From Polyangium mundeleinium (GTDB taxonomy: Bacteria; Myxococcota_A; Polyangia; Polyangiales; Polyangiaceae): a DNA stretch of 64,000 nt. Shown here in pieces: positions 1 through 8,134 of this stretch. The notes under the pieces are model-generated. The model was not told where the DNA came from and did not search any database. It worked only from the letters and a program-made list of their open reading frames with translations. Location of the stretch: positions 13,114,501 through 13,178,500 of the forward strand of contig NZ_JAQNDO010000001.1 in assembly GCF_028369105.1 (NCBI RefSeq), written 5' to 3'. The translations under genes and the position numbers were made by a program. Numbering within the stretch: position 1 is the first letter of the stretch; every line of letters starts with the position of its first letter.

Positions 1-8
1 AGCTGGAC

Positions 9-1916
9 ATGGTTGATATTCCATCCGGCCCCGAAGCCCCGTTCGCTCAGGGGGAGAGGATCTACTCCTACGTGCCGCAGAACGACGTGGGGGCTGGTCG
101 CGCGGATGCAGAGTCTGCCTATGGGCCCTCTCTCTCCCCCCGGGCTCGCGGGGCTTCGGGGCCCGACCAGCCCAACATCGCTGAATCGCTACGGTTTTCG
201 CGCCCCGAAGCGCGCCCCGAAGCACGCCCCCACCGGGGCGCGGCATCGTACGATGCGGGGCCGGGTGATCGGGACCACTTCGCGGGCGCGATTCTCCGTG
301 CTGGCCGCGTGGGCCTGGTCGTCCACTCGACGGGTCCCGATATCACCGAGGGCCCTGTCCTCGTCGCCGTCGCCCTGCCCGGTGGCCATGCGCGGGTGTT
401 CCACACGTTCGGCGGTGAGGAGCTCGGCCCTGTCGCCGATGCCCTCTGCCAGGTGACGATCGTCGGCCACGACCTCAAGGGCGCGCTCGCGCAGTTTCAG
501 TACCACCTCGGCTTCATGCCAGGCACGGTGGTGGATACGGCCATCGCGTGGCGGCTGCTCGACGGCGGCAGGCACCTCAAGAACCACAAGTACTTCTCCC
601 TCGAGCGCGCGCTCGGCAAGAAGATTGTCCAAACGAACATCGATTGGTCGACCGCGCCGAGCCCCGAGCTGTGGGGTGAGCTCGCGGAAGAGGCGCGGGA
701 TGTCCTGCGCCTCGCGGACATCTTCCAGAAGGATCTCCAAGAAGAGCGTCTCGAAGAAGTAGCCGCGCTCGAATTCAAGCTGCTCCCCATCGTCGCGCAG
801 ATGGAGGGGAGCGGTGTACCCACCAACCGAGTCGAATGGGAGCGGCTCGTCGACATGTGGACGAGCGAAGCCGCGGAGCTCGAGAAGAACCTCGTTGCCA
901 CACTGGGCGTGAAGAACATCGATAACAACGAGGAAGTCCTTGCGGCTCTCCATCGGCTCGGTCTCCAGGTCGAGCGCACGAACAGCGAGGCCCTCGCGCC
1001 GTACATGTACCTCCCCGTGGCCCAGCAGCTCGTCCTCTACCGGCGCAAGAACGGCTTCGTCACGGGTGTTGGTAATGGCGTGCTGCGAGCCTTCAGCCGT
1101 TCTGAGGACGGGCGCGTGCACGCGACGCTGAACCAGATCGGTGCCGTCACAGGCCGCTTCAGCACGCAAGAGCCAAACCTGCTCGGCCTGCCGCGCGACA
1201 AGCAGGTGCGCTCGTGTATTCAGGCTCCCCCGGGCAAGAAGCTGATCATCGGGGACTACAACGCGATTGAGCTGCGCGTGCTCGCAGACCAGACGAGCGA
1301 CGAGAAGCTCAAGGAGGTTTTCAGGAAGAGCGACGGAGACCCGCACCGCCACACGGCGTCGTTGTTGATGGGCGTGCCCGAGAACCTGGTCACCGACGAG
1401 CAGCGCAACCGGGCAAAGCCCGTGAACTTCGGCGGCTCGTTCGGTATGGGCGTGAACAAGCTCATCGCCTACGCGAAGAAGAACTACAAGGTGGACCTCA
1501 CGCTAGAGCAGGCGGCGCAGTTCAAACAGACGTTCTTGCAGAACCACGCCGGGATCGCCGCGTGGCAGAAGAAGATGGCCGAGGAGATGCCGGCCGAGCT
1601 ACGCACGAAGAGCGGTCGGATCTCGTACTACTTCGACCCCAACGAGGACTACAACGCGCGCCTGGCCTTCCCCATCCAGGGCACCGCGGCCGACGGCATG
1701 AAGCAGGCGATGGTGCTCCTCGCACCGCACCTCAAGCGGCTCGGGGCGCAGATGATCCTCGCGGTGCATGACGAGCTCCTCGTTGAAGCCCCCGAAGAAC
1801 ACGCCGAGGAGGTCAAGGTGCTCATGCGCGACTGCATGGTCGCCGGGATGAAGAAGTACGTGCCCTCGGTGCCGATCGTGGTCGAGCCGAGAGTTGCGTC
1901 GCGCTGGGAGAAGTAG
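9..1916 (+). CDS. Family A (PolA-like) DNA polymerase, exonuclease site decayed; possibly 5'-partial
   Basis: Template-directed DNA polymerase of the PolA family. The polymerase domain fills roughly residues 260-635. Motif A is GDYNAIELRV (D416), motif B is RNRAKPVNFGGSFGMG (466-481; the usual Tyr of the O-helix is Phe478) and motif C is AVHDELLVEAP (H587, D588). Residues 95-245 look like a DEDD exonuclease fold, with GHDLKGAL (D155) and EEARDVL (D231). The first exonuclease motif, normally D-x-E, reads VVHSTG here, so proofreading is probably lost. Residues 1-90 are low-complexity. The reading frame is open to the left edge of the window, so the true start may lie outside. No neighbour follows closely. 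Exonuclease loss is an inference from missing residues. Confidence 0.9.
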   Translation: MVDIPSGPEAPFAQGERIYSYVPQNDVGAGRADAESAYGPSLSPRARGASGPDQPNIAESLRFSRPEARPEARPHRGAASYDAGPGDRDHFAGAILRAGRVGLVVHSTGPDITEGPVLVAVALPGGHARVFHTFGGEELGPVADALCQVTIVGHDLKGALAQFQYHLGFMPGTVVDTAIAWRLLDGGRHLKNHKYFSLERALGKKIVQTNIDWSTAPSPELWGELAEEARDVLRLADIFQKDLQEERLEEVAALEFKLLPIVAQMEGSGVPTNRVEWERLVDMWTSEAAELEKNLVATLGVKNIDNNEEVLAALHRLGLQVERTNSEALAPYMYLPVAQQLVLYRRKNGFVTGVGNGVLRAFSRSEDGRVHATLNQIGAVTGRFSTQEPNLLGLPRDKQVRSCIQAPPGKKLIIGDYNAIELRVLADQTSDEKLKEVFRKSDGDPHRHTASLLMGVPENLVTDEQRNRAKPVNFGGSFGMGVNKLIAYAKKNYKVDLTLEQAAQFKQTFLQNHAGIAAWQKKMAEEMPAELRTKSGRISYYFDPNEDYNARLAFPIQGTAADGMKQAMVLLAPHLKRLGAQMILAVHDELLVEAPEEHAEEVKVLMRDCMVAGMKKYVPSVPIVVEPRVASRWEK

Positions 1917-2432
1917 ACGGGCCACGGGCCACGGGCGGTGGGCACGCGAGCTCCCTGCCCATCGGTTCTCGCCCGCCGTGATCACGATCCTGGGCGTGCC
2001 GGTCAACCCCCACGCCTTCTACCGACCCAGCGTGAAGCACAGCTAAAGTTGCAAGAATCGGCGCTTCTTTTGCCCGTACAGGGATTCGGCACGTCCCCTT
2101 GTGATTCTACACAGCGCTATGACTCCCTCGGGACCAGGCACACGGATGTTCTGATCTAGCCCAAAGCTCAGGCCCATCCGGATCGCGAAGTGGCTGGATA
2201 ACCAGGGTTTCGTTCTCCGGGGGCTTGGGATCGACGCGGGCCGTGTATGGAGATGGTTCCTCGGAGAGGTTGGCTCTGGAGCCCTGCCAGCGCCTGCCGT
2301 CGTCCTCCTGGCACTCGAGGTGGTGGGGTACAGGCTGGACCGGGGCCGAGAGCCTTGTGGTGCGACGGGCAAAAAGCCCGCCGCAGAGCCAGCGACAGAT
2401 CTGCGAAGGTCTCGGGCAGGTCCACCGCGTAG

Positions 2433-2454
2433 AAAGTCGCGACGTCGCGACTTT
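2433..2454. repeat. 22-bp perfect palindrome, copy 1
   Basis: The left arm AAAGTCGCGAC is followed directly by its exact reverse complement. The same 22 bases occur at 62308-62329, and a variant with mismatches lies at 14302-14323. All three copies are intergenic. Role unknown; a protein-binding or recombination site is possible. Confidence 0.85.
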
Positions 2455-2802
2455 GTCGCCGAGCGGCCGAGCTACGGCCGGGCCTCGCTGGCGAACTTGA
2501 GACTGGGGTTGCAGGGGGTCTGCGTCCATCGCCGACGGGCCCTTCTTGCGCAGAACAATCGGCATCCGCAATACGACACGCTGCCGGCGACCATCTCGAC
2601 CGACGCATCCTGGTCCAGCCATTTAGGTGAGCGATTGATCCGCCTCGGCGCCTGATTCCTGATCGCGTTCGAAGACTTGCGATCGGAGCAGTCGAGGAGG
2701 TGGGGTGGTTCTTGTGGTTGATGTTCCCCGCCCCGTCGTCGTCGTCGCCGGGCCGCGCATGCGCCTGTACTGCGTGCCGACGTGGGGGGTGGCGCGTGCC
2801 GC

Positions 2803-2818
2803 GGCGGGTGATCCCGCC
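2803..2818 (-). terminator. Hairpin just after the DnaJ-domain gene
   Basis: GGCGGG, a 4-base loop TGAT and CCCGCC form a perfect 6-bp stem, four bases beyond the stop codon of the minus-strand gene. There is no clear U-tract, so termination is only plausible. Confidence 0.35.
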
Positions 2819-2821
2819 AGG

Positions 2822-3604
2822 CTATGCAGCCGCCCGTCCTCGCAAGAACTCGACCGCGTTGTCATAGGCTTTCTTGAAGGCGATGAAGCTCTCACTCGAT
2901 CCACCCTGATCTGGGTGACGTGTCTTCACCCCTCGGCGCCAAGCAGCCTTCACCTCTGCCTCGGTACACGGCCACGTCAGCCCGAGCTCCCGAATGAACC
3001 ACGGGGTCGGGTCGGCTGCTTTCTGCGGACCCGGAGCCTGCGTGCTGCCTGCCGTGCGCTCCCGGGGCGGCTCATGTTGAGCGGTCTCTGCCCTCTGCTT
3101 CCAGAAGCCGCGTTCTGTTTCCCACCATAGGCGCTGTCGCTCGTCTACGAGCCGCCGCGCCTCCTGAAGAAGACGCGTACGCCGCTGCTCAAACGTTTCT
3201 CCAGATCGCCAGGGTTGCTGCAGGCTCTTCATGCAAAACCACAACGCCTCCTCGGCCGGTGAAGGATGCGGGATGAACTCGGCGATCTCGTCCGTGATCC
3301 ACGCATAGTGCTCGCGCAGGCGAGCACGTTCGGACTCGTCAAGGCCCTCCTGCATGCGCCAGAAGTCGGTCTCGAACTGCTGCCACCACTCAACACGCGC
3401 CGTAGGGTCGTTCTTATCCTCCACGCAGCACGTCCTGATGCCCCGCGAAGGTCGCCATAAGGTGCGGTTTCTGGGTTTTCCGTCTTTACGATAGGACTGC
3501 TTGATGAGCGGCGTCAGCGTCGACCGCCCACGACCAGCGTGGTTACAGTACGGATCTCGATAAGCTCGGTCCGAGAGCGGGACCTTCTTCCAGTACACGA
3601 ACAT
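2822..3604 (-). CDS. DnaJ-domain protein
   Basis: A 260-residue protein whose C-terminal ~55 residues form a J domain: WPCTEAEVKAAWRRGVKTRHPDQGG carries the HPD signature that stimulates Hsp70 ATPases, followed by the helix IAFKKAYDNAVEFL. The N-terminal ~190 residues are rich in Trp, Arg and Glu and probably helical; I do not recognise a family. J-domain proteins of this layout are common on phages and plasmids, where they recruit host DnaK. The ATG at 3604 is preceded by GGAGGTCGGA, a good ribosome binding site. It is divergent from the small regulator at 3952, and the shared 347-bp region carries two identical palindromes that could control both. The substrate is unknown. Confidence 0.8.
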   Translation of the reverse strand: MFVYWKKVPLSDRAYRDPYCNHAGRGRSTLTPLIKQSYRKDGKPRNRTLWRPSRGIRTCCVEDKNDPTARVEWWQQFETDFWRMQEGLDESERARLREHYAWITDEIAEFIPHPSPAEEALWFCMKSLQQPWRSGETFEQRRTRLLQEARRLVDERQRLWWETERGFWKQRAETAQHEPPRERTAGSTQAPGPQKAADPTPWFIRELGLTWPCTEAEVKAAWRRGVKTRHPDQGGSSESFIAFKKAYDNAVEFLRGRAAA

Positions 3605-3951
3605 TCCGACCTCCGCATCGACGCTGGCAGCGTAAAGGATGCAGCGTAGTTCCCCGGGCGCTCGGCGATCGCACGATCGCTGAATTGTAGTTCCGCGAAT
3701 CTACCCTGCCTGAGCGAATTGCGCCAGAGAAAATGCTTGGAATTGGGGCAGGACCGGGTGCTCCGCGCTGCGTAGTTCTATTCATCCGCGGATCACAGCG
3801 ACAATCCGCGGATCGGTTGCCTGGTAGTGCCTCGAATCGCCGATTATGTCGGCTGCCCGCGGGTGATCGCGGAATCCGTATCGAAGCAAGGTAGAGCGTT
3901 TGCTTGCGGAAAAAGAAGGCCCTTGTTAATCTCGAGCAAAAGGAGGCTGCG
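3605..3951. other. Divergent promoter region
   Basis: This stretch of 347 bp without a gene separates two divergent genes. It contains the paired palindromes at 3784-3813 and related half-sites (TTCCGCGAATC near 3690, ATCGCGGAAT near 3868). AT content is slightly higher around 3710-3745. Confidence 0.45.
3784..3813. promoter_or_regulatory. Two identical 10-bp palindromes, operator candidate
   Basis: ATCCGCGGAT occurs at 3784-3793 and again at 3804-3813, 20 bp centre to centre, so both copies face nearly the same side of the helix. They lie 139 bp upstream of a small predicted DNA-binding protein and 180 bp upstream of the divergent DnaJ-domain gene. This geometry fits a dimeric regulator binding side by side. 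Confidence 0.6.
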
Positions 3952-4164
3952 ATGCCTAGCAAAAAGGGGACGGGTCGGCCGCCGGGAAGGCCGACCGTCA
4001 TTGGCGGGCCCGTTATCCAACCGCGGGTGACGCCCGAGGACGATAAGAGGCTCGGGGAGCTGGCGGTGCTGCCGGCATTTGAGGGCAACCGCTCGCAGGT
4101 GGTGCGTGTCGCGATTCGGGAGCTCTACGAGCGTCGGATCGGAAAGATGGAGGAGCGATCATGA
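3952..4164 (+). CDS. Small ribbon-helix-helix-like DNA-binding protein
   Basis: A 70-residue basic protein. The N-terminus (KKGTGRPPGRPTV) resembles an AT-hook-like basic arm. The segment from PRVTPEDDKRLGEL to GNRSQVVRVAIRELYERR fits a CopG/Arc-type ribbon-helix-helix fold: a short strand, then two helices with the family's N/G-R-S-x-V-V-R-x-A-I pattern. The ATG at 3952 is chosen because AAAGGAGG lies 6 bases upstream; a TTG further upstream lacks one. Its stop overlaps the next start (ATGA), so it is translationally coupled to the antirepressor-like gene. It probably regulates this pair, perhaps through the palindromes at 3784-3813; that link is inference. Confidence 0.7.
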   Translation: MPSKKGTGRPPGRPTVIGGPVIQPRVTPEDDKRLGELAVLPAFEGNRSQVVRVAIRELYERRIGKMEERS

Positions 4165-5279
4165 AGGACGAGAAGAAAGTCGAATTGGTGAAGGTCAACG
4201 TCTGCGACGCCGAGCTGGAAGCCGGCAAGGACGAGGCAGGGACGGTCTGGGTTTCGGTGCGGCGGGTGTGCGAGGTGCTGGGCGTGGCTGAGCAGCGGCA
4301 GCTCTCGAAGATGAAGAACAAGCCGTGGGCCTGCGTAACCATGATGGTTACGCAGACCTCGGGCGATGATCAACGGCGCAAGGTCTCGGTCATCCCCTTG
4401 AAAGCGTTCCCCATGTGGCTCGCCACGATCAACGTCACGAAGGTAAAGCCCGAGCTCCGCCCCACCCTCGAGCGGTTTCAGCAGGAGGCGGCAGATGTCC
4501 TATCGGCCCACTTCCTGGGCACACTGATGCCGCAGGGGCGCAAAGAAAAGTACCGCCCCATTACCCCGACCCCATTGCTGGCGGAGCAGATCGAATTGCT
4601 CGCCCTACGCCAAAAGCGCGCGCTGGAACTCTTGGCCGCGATCCCCGGCCTCTACGGCGAAGATTACCTGCGGCATCGCGTCGAGCACGCCGTCGCACTC
4701 GTGACGGGCGAGAAGCCGATGATCGATAACCCACTCCTCTCGGTGGATGGATACCTGCAGGGTCGTGGCCTGACCTCTGCACAACGAAAGGAGACGGGGC
4801 CGAAGTTCGGCAAGCGGGTAAAGGCATTGTTCTTCGAGCGGTACGGGCAGGACCCACCGAAGCAGCCACGCGAGGTGAACGGCGCCGAGCGCCAGGTCTT
4901 CAGCTACACGGAGCGCGATCGTCCGCTCTTCGACCGAGCGTTCGACGAGATGACGACGGGCGCGCCGATGCCTGAGCTAGACGGAGAGAGGACGATCTCT
5001 CTGCCCGTGCCCCCGCCTCCTGCCGTCGATTTGCGGCTTCCACCGCCCCCGATCAGCCCTGGCGCGACGTTCACGGCAACGGAGATCGGCCAGCCCCACA
5101 ACTGCAGCCCGCAGCGGGTGAACAACACGGCAAAGCTCCTGGGGATTCACGGAAATTCCGAGTTTGGCCAGTTCAAGTCGTTCACGAATGAGCACGGCGT
5201 CCACCACCACTGGGTCTTCAATCAGCGTGGCAAGCTCGCCCTCGATGACAAGATTCAGCAGATCATCAGTCTCCAGTGA
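4161..5279 (+). CDS. P22 antirepressor-like N-terminal domain protein
   Basis: A 372-residue protein. Residues ~8-120 match the pattern of the phage P22 Ant N-terminal domain: VWVSVRRVCEVLGVAEQRQLSKMK, then VSVIPLKAFPMWLATINVTKV and RPTLERFQQEAADVLSAHF. In phages such proteins bind and inactivate repressors or act as anti-immunity regulators. Residues 120-260 are unassigned. Residues ~265-300 form a Pro-rich linker, and the last ~75 residues (SPGATFTATEIGQPHNCSPQRVNNTAKLLG) look like a C-terminal helix-turn-helix or KilA/Ant-type tail. The start overlaps the preceding gene by 4 bases and has GGAGGAGCG upstream. A 41-residue membrane peptide gene follows after 17 bases, probably in the same transcript. 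Confidence 0.75.
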   Translation: MKDEKKVELVKVNVCDAELEAGKDEAGTVWVSVRRVCEVLGVAEQRQLSKMKNKPWACVTMMVTQTSGDDQRRKVSVIPLKAFPMWLATINVTKVKPELRPTLERFQQEAADVLSAHFLGTLMPQGRKEKYRPITPTPLLAEQIELLALRQKRALELLAAIPGLYGEDYLRHRVEHAVALVTGEKPMIDNPLLSVDGYLQGRGLTSAQRKETGPKFGKRVKALFFERYGQDPPKQPREVNGAERQVFSYTERDRPLFDRAFDEMTTGAPMPELDGERTISLPVPPPPAVDLRLPPPPISPGATFTATEIGQPHNCSPQRVNNTAKLLGIHGNSEFGQFKSFTNEHGVHHHWVFNQRGKLALDDKIQQIISLQ

Positions 5280-5296
5280 TGCATGAGGAGGGTGCC

Positions 5297-5422
5297 ATGA
5301 CACACAAGGTGAACATGCTGAAGAGCGTGAAGGAGGTTGTGATCTGTAGCGCGCTGGCAGTCGTGATAGCGCTGGCGAGGGTCGGCTTGGTGCACCTCCT
5401 CGGCGCCGCTATCGCGCGATAG
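5297..5422 (+). CDS. 41-residue single-span membrane peptide
   Basis: A short open frame with a strong ribosome binding site (GAGGAGG, 6 bases before the ATG). The peptide has a basic N-terminus (THKVNMLKSVKE) and one hydrophobic helix, VVICSALAVVIALARVGLVHLLGAAIA, ending in Arg. It lies 17 bases after the antirepressor-like gene and 5 bases before a hairpin terminator, so it is the last cistron of that operon. Such small phage membrane proteins include holin-like and superinfection-exclusion factors, but nothing here selects between them. The coding call rests on the binding site, the clean membrane segment and the position. Confidence 0.55.
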   Translation: MTHKVNMLKSVKEVVICSALAVVIALARVGLVHLLGAAIAR

Positions 5423-5427
5423 AGAAC

Positions 5428-5453
5428 AGGCCACCAGGACGCCCCGGTGGCCT
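5428..5453. terminator. Hairpin between convergent genes
   Basis: AGGCCACC and GGTGGCCT form a perfect 8-bp stem with a 10-base loop, between a plus-strand operon end (5422) and a minus-strand gene end (5484). No long U-tract is present on either strand. Confidence 0.5.
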
Positions 5454-5483
5454 GCAGAATCTGCTTCTACTGTCACATGGATC

Positions 5484-6026
5484 TCAGTGCAAATCCTCCT
5501 TTGGCGGCGGGCCTCCAGTCTTCGCACCGGCACGCCGCGCTGGCTTCTTACCAGCCTTTCGCATGGGGGCCCATGTCGAGACGACCGAGGCGACCTGATC
5601 GAGAATACTGACGATATCCCTGTCGATCCTAGCGGCGCAGCGCAGCACCATCCCAGCAGGACTGTCGAGGAGACGCCGTGCCCTCTCATCCATGATCAGC
5701 GTCCCCCCTTCTGGCATCCTCGCCGTGGGAGCAACATTGAAGTGCCACCCGGTATCATCCTTCGCGAAGAAGAGCATGTACTCCTTGGAGTGGATCCAGT
5801 TGAGTCCACCATTGTATTTCACTTCGTCCGCAGGGTAGCTGAAGGTCTCGGCCGCGTAGAGATTCTCCGAGTCATAACCGAGCCCTTCGAGATGCCTCGC
5901 AAGAAACGTCTCCCTGCTCTGAATGTGCTTGAGGGCCGCGCGGTAGTCTCGCTTCGCGTCCTTCAGAACTGCAACGTACAGCTCATTATCGTCATCATCG
6001 AACGAGTTCAATCTACCAAATTTCAT
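5484..6026 (-). CDS. Hypothetical protein, 180 residues
   Basis: I do not recognise the family. The protein starts with an acidic patch (FDDDDNEL), has a mixed helical and strand middle (ETFLARHLEGLGYDSENLYAAETF, then WIHSKEYMLFFAKDDTGWHFNVAPTARM) and ends in a basic, Ala/Pro/Lys-rich tail (RKAGKKPARRAGAKTGGPPPK) that may bind nucleic acid. The ATG at 6026 has AGGAGA 7 bases upstream. It lies downstream of the polymerase at 6131 on the same strand with a 104-bp gap holding a small hairpin, so it may be a separate unit. Its codon use matches the region and a real gene is likely. Confidence 0.65.
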   Translation of the reverse strand: MKFGRLNSFDDDDNELYVAVLKDAKRDYRAALKHIQSRETFLARHLEGLGYDSENLYAAETFSYPADEVKYNGGLNWIHSKEYMLFFAKDDTGWHFNVAPTARMPEGGTLIMDERARRLLDSPAGMVLRCAARIDRDIVSILDQVASVVSTWAPMRKAGKKPARRAGAKTGGPPPKEDLH

Positions 6027-6061
6027 GATACTTCTCCTATCCTTCTACCACTACACAAACG

Positions 6062-6080
6062 ACGCGCGTAGCTTGCGCGT
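6062..6080 (-). terminator. Weak hairpin after the polymerase gene
   Basis: ACGCGC and GCGCGT pair over a 7-base loop. On the minus strand the stem is followed by CGTTTGTGT. It lies about 50 bases beyond the polymerase stop. Weak evidence. Confidence 0.3.
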
Positions 6081-6130
6081 ATTACCGAAACCGTTGTACC
6101 GAACATGACGGGGGGTGGTTGCAAGTGCTG

Positions 6131-8134
6131 TCACCCCGCATAACTCACTCGTACATCCTCCTTCACCTCACACGCGACGGGCAGCCCTGACAGACCTGGC
6201 AGGGTGGGAGGCACCGCCGACATGATCCTTTTCATAGCCAGGCCGGCTGCGGACCAGGCACAGCCGTCCTTGTGCAGCCGGTTTGTCGCCTCCAGGCACG
6301 AGCACTTGTTGCATGCAACCACGATTTCATCGTGGGCGTGGAAGGCCACTCGAAGCCCTTCCTGCTCGAGCTGCAGCGCTTGATGCACCATCAGGTCGCG
6401 GGCGACGGCTTGCACCACGTTCTCGACGAGGACCTGCGGCGTGATCCGCGAACGAACCTGACCGTCGGCGAACCGCTTCTGGCCAGCACCGCGCGCTCGC
6501 GCCCGGACCGACGGATGACAGGTGGCAGCGGGGGCGTACCAGTACGCGCGCTTCGGGCCGTATGGGCCGAGTTCATCCTCCCCGACGATCGAGCGGTAAA
6601 ACAGCGAGCGTCCGGTGGGCAGCGTGACGACAACGCTCGGCCCTGCTGATGCCGGCTCGCTCGTGAAGTACATGGGGCACGGCACCTCGGGGAAGGCCAC
6701 GCGCTGCTCCGCCACGGCCGCGAACTGCCGGTGCAACGCGTACCGGATGGCTCGGATCTTCGGAAAGCTGCCCTGGTACGCATTGAACATCTTCTGCACC
6801 AGGTCGATGCTCACGCCCGGCACCGCGGTCCGGACACGATCGAGGAAGGTGTTGAACCCCATGCCGAACCCGAGCCCGAGCACAGCTTCTTTCCCGAGCT
6901 GGCGGAGGTGGTCGTTCTCGCCCCCCTTCACGATCGTCACATCTGGGAAGATCGGCTGCGCGAACCAGATGTACACATCGCTGCCCGGCGCCGCGAATTG
7001 GTCGAGGAGCGCATGCTCGCCCGCCAGGAAGGCGACGATGCGGGCCTCGATGTTCGACAGATCGGCAGCGCGGAAGGAAGAGCCTTCCTCGGGCACGATG
7101 AGGGTGCGCTCGCGGCCGAGCTCGGTGATCTTCGCGCTGTTCTTCGTCTTGAAGAGCGTGTGAATGTTGAGCTTGCCTGCATCACGACCGCCCGCTGTAA
7201 ATCGACCAGTATGGGCGCCGTGGTAGTGGAGAAAATTGTACACCCGACGCGGGATCCTCGCGTAGGCGGCCACGTTCTGCGTGGCCTTGTGCAGGGTATG
7301 AATTCGCTGGCGCAGCGCAAGAAAACGCTGGGCCTCGGGGACGTGGACCACAGCATCGGCGCGGCCCGGATCGCGTTTGTCGAGCGAAGAGAGCTTGATG
7401 CCCCACTTGTCATCGAGGAATCGAAGAACCTTCTTCACCTTGGTGAGGTCCGTGGTGTCGAACTGGAAGGTCGATGCGAACTCGTCAAGAGCCGTGGCGC
7501 GCAGCTCGGCGAGCTCAGCAGCTAGAGCCGCAGCCCGTTCGATATCTACCGAGAGACCACGCAGATTGCCCTGGGCGGTCATGCCGTTGACCGCGAACTC
7601 GGCGTCCGGGTACATCTCGTCAGCGACGGCCTGGTTGAAGATGAAGCGCGCGAGCGCCGTATCGGTCGCGCAATAGCGCGCCAGGCGCTGGAGGGCTTTC
7701 CGATCCGACAGGCTCGCCTCGTTGAACGGGGGCGCCTCAAGCTTCTTCTTGCCGAAGAACGCTGCCGTGTTCGCGAGGCCCGCCTGGATGCCCAGGAAGC
7801 GGGCATAGCCCGTCGTGTCGAAGTAGCTCCCGAACGAGACGCCCCAGAGCAGCTTGCAGATCAGCCCGTCGAAGCCCACGTTATGGGCGACGAACCTGCA
7901 CCCCTCCTTGCTCGCCTCGACGAGCACGGATCTCGCCCGCGCGAGGCCGGCGGCCTCAGGGGCGTCCTTGTAGTACACCCGGACATCCTCGCGCCCGCGC
8001 GCGATGGCCACGCAGAGGACGTCGAACCGCGGGTCGGTCACGTACTCGTGCGTGGTCATCTTCTTCAGGGTCAGGTCGGCCGTTGTAATCGTCTCGAAGT
8101 CGACGAAGACGCTGTCCTCGACGCCGGGCCTCAC
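6131..8134 (-). CDS. Family A DNA polymerase with intact 3'-5' exonuclease (phage type)
   Basis: A 667-residue replicative-type PolA-family polymerase. The N-terminal exonuclease keeps all three metal-binding motifs: VDFETI (D12, E14), VAHNVGFDGL (D89 region) and YCATDTAL (D158). The polymerase domain has motif A ADLSNIEARIVAFLAGE (D358), motif B RQLGKEAVLGLGFGMG (411-426, Phe where Tyr is common) and motif C AHDEIVVAC (H601, D602, E603). This layout is typical of phage replication polymerases. Its ATG overlaps the stop of the primase/helicase gene (4 bases), so the two are translationally coupled and probably act at the same fork. It differs from the polymerase at 9-1916, whose exonuclease site is degraded. 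Confidence 0.93.
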   Translation of the reverse strand: MRPGVEDSVFVDFETITTADLTLKKMTTHEYVTDPRFDVLCVAIARGREDVRVYYKDAPEAAGLARARSVLVEASKEGCRFVAHNVGFDGLICKLLWGVSFGSYFDTTGYARFLGIQAGLANTAAFFGKKKLEAPPFNEASLSDRKALQRLARYCATDTALARFIFNQAVADEMYPDAEFAVNGMTAQGNLRGLSVDIERAAALAAELAELRATALDEFASTFQFDTTDLTKVKKVLRFLDDKWGIKLSSLDKRDPGRADAVVHVPEAQRFLALRQRIHTLHKATQNVAAYARIPRRVYNFLHYHGAHTGRFTAGGRDAGKLNIHTLFKTKNSAKITELGRERTLIVPEEGSSFRAADLSNIEARIVAFLAGEHALLDQFAAPGSDVYIWFAQPIFPDVTIVKGGENDHLRQLGKEAVLGLGFGMGFNTFLDRVRTAVPGVSIDLVQKMFNAYQGSFPKIRAIRYALHRQFAAVAEQRVAFPEVPCPMYFTSEPASAGPSVVVTLPTGRSLFYRSIVGEDELGPYGPKRAYWYAPAATCHPSVRARARGAGQKRFADGQVRSRITPQVLVENVVQAVARDLMVHQALQLEQEGLRVAFHAHDEIVVACNKCSCLEATNRLHKDGCAWSAAGLAMKRIMSAVPPTLPGLSGLPVACEVKEDVRVSYAG

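Larger units (their letters stand above)
1917..2821. other. Intergenic stretch of 905 bp
   Basis: I see no convincing gene. The stretch holds a perfect 22-bp palindrome at 2433-2454 and a hairpin at 2803-2818. A minus-strand segment around 2340-2450 has coding-like composition (reads YAVDLPETFADLSLALRR) but no start or conserved context, so it may be a decayed gene end. Confidence 0.5.

Noticed and set aside
2705..3130. Plus-strand frame facing the DnaJ-domain gene
   Set aside because: It overlaps the J-domain gene antisense, has no ribosome binding site and no family resemblance.
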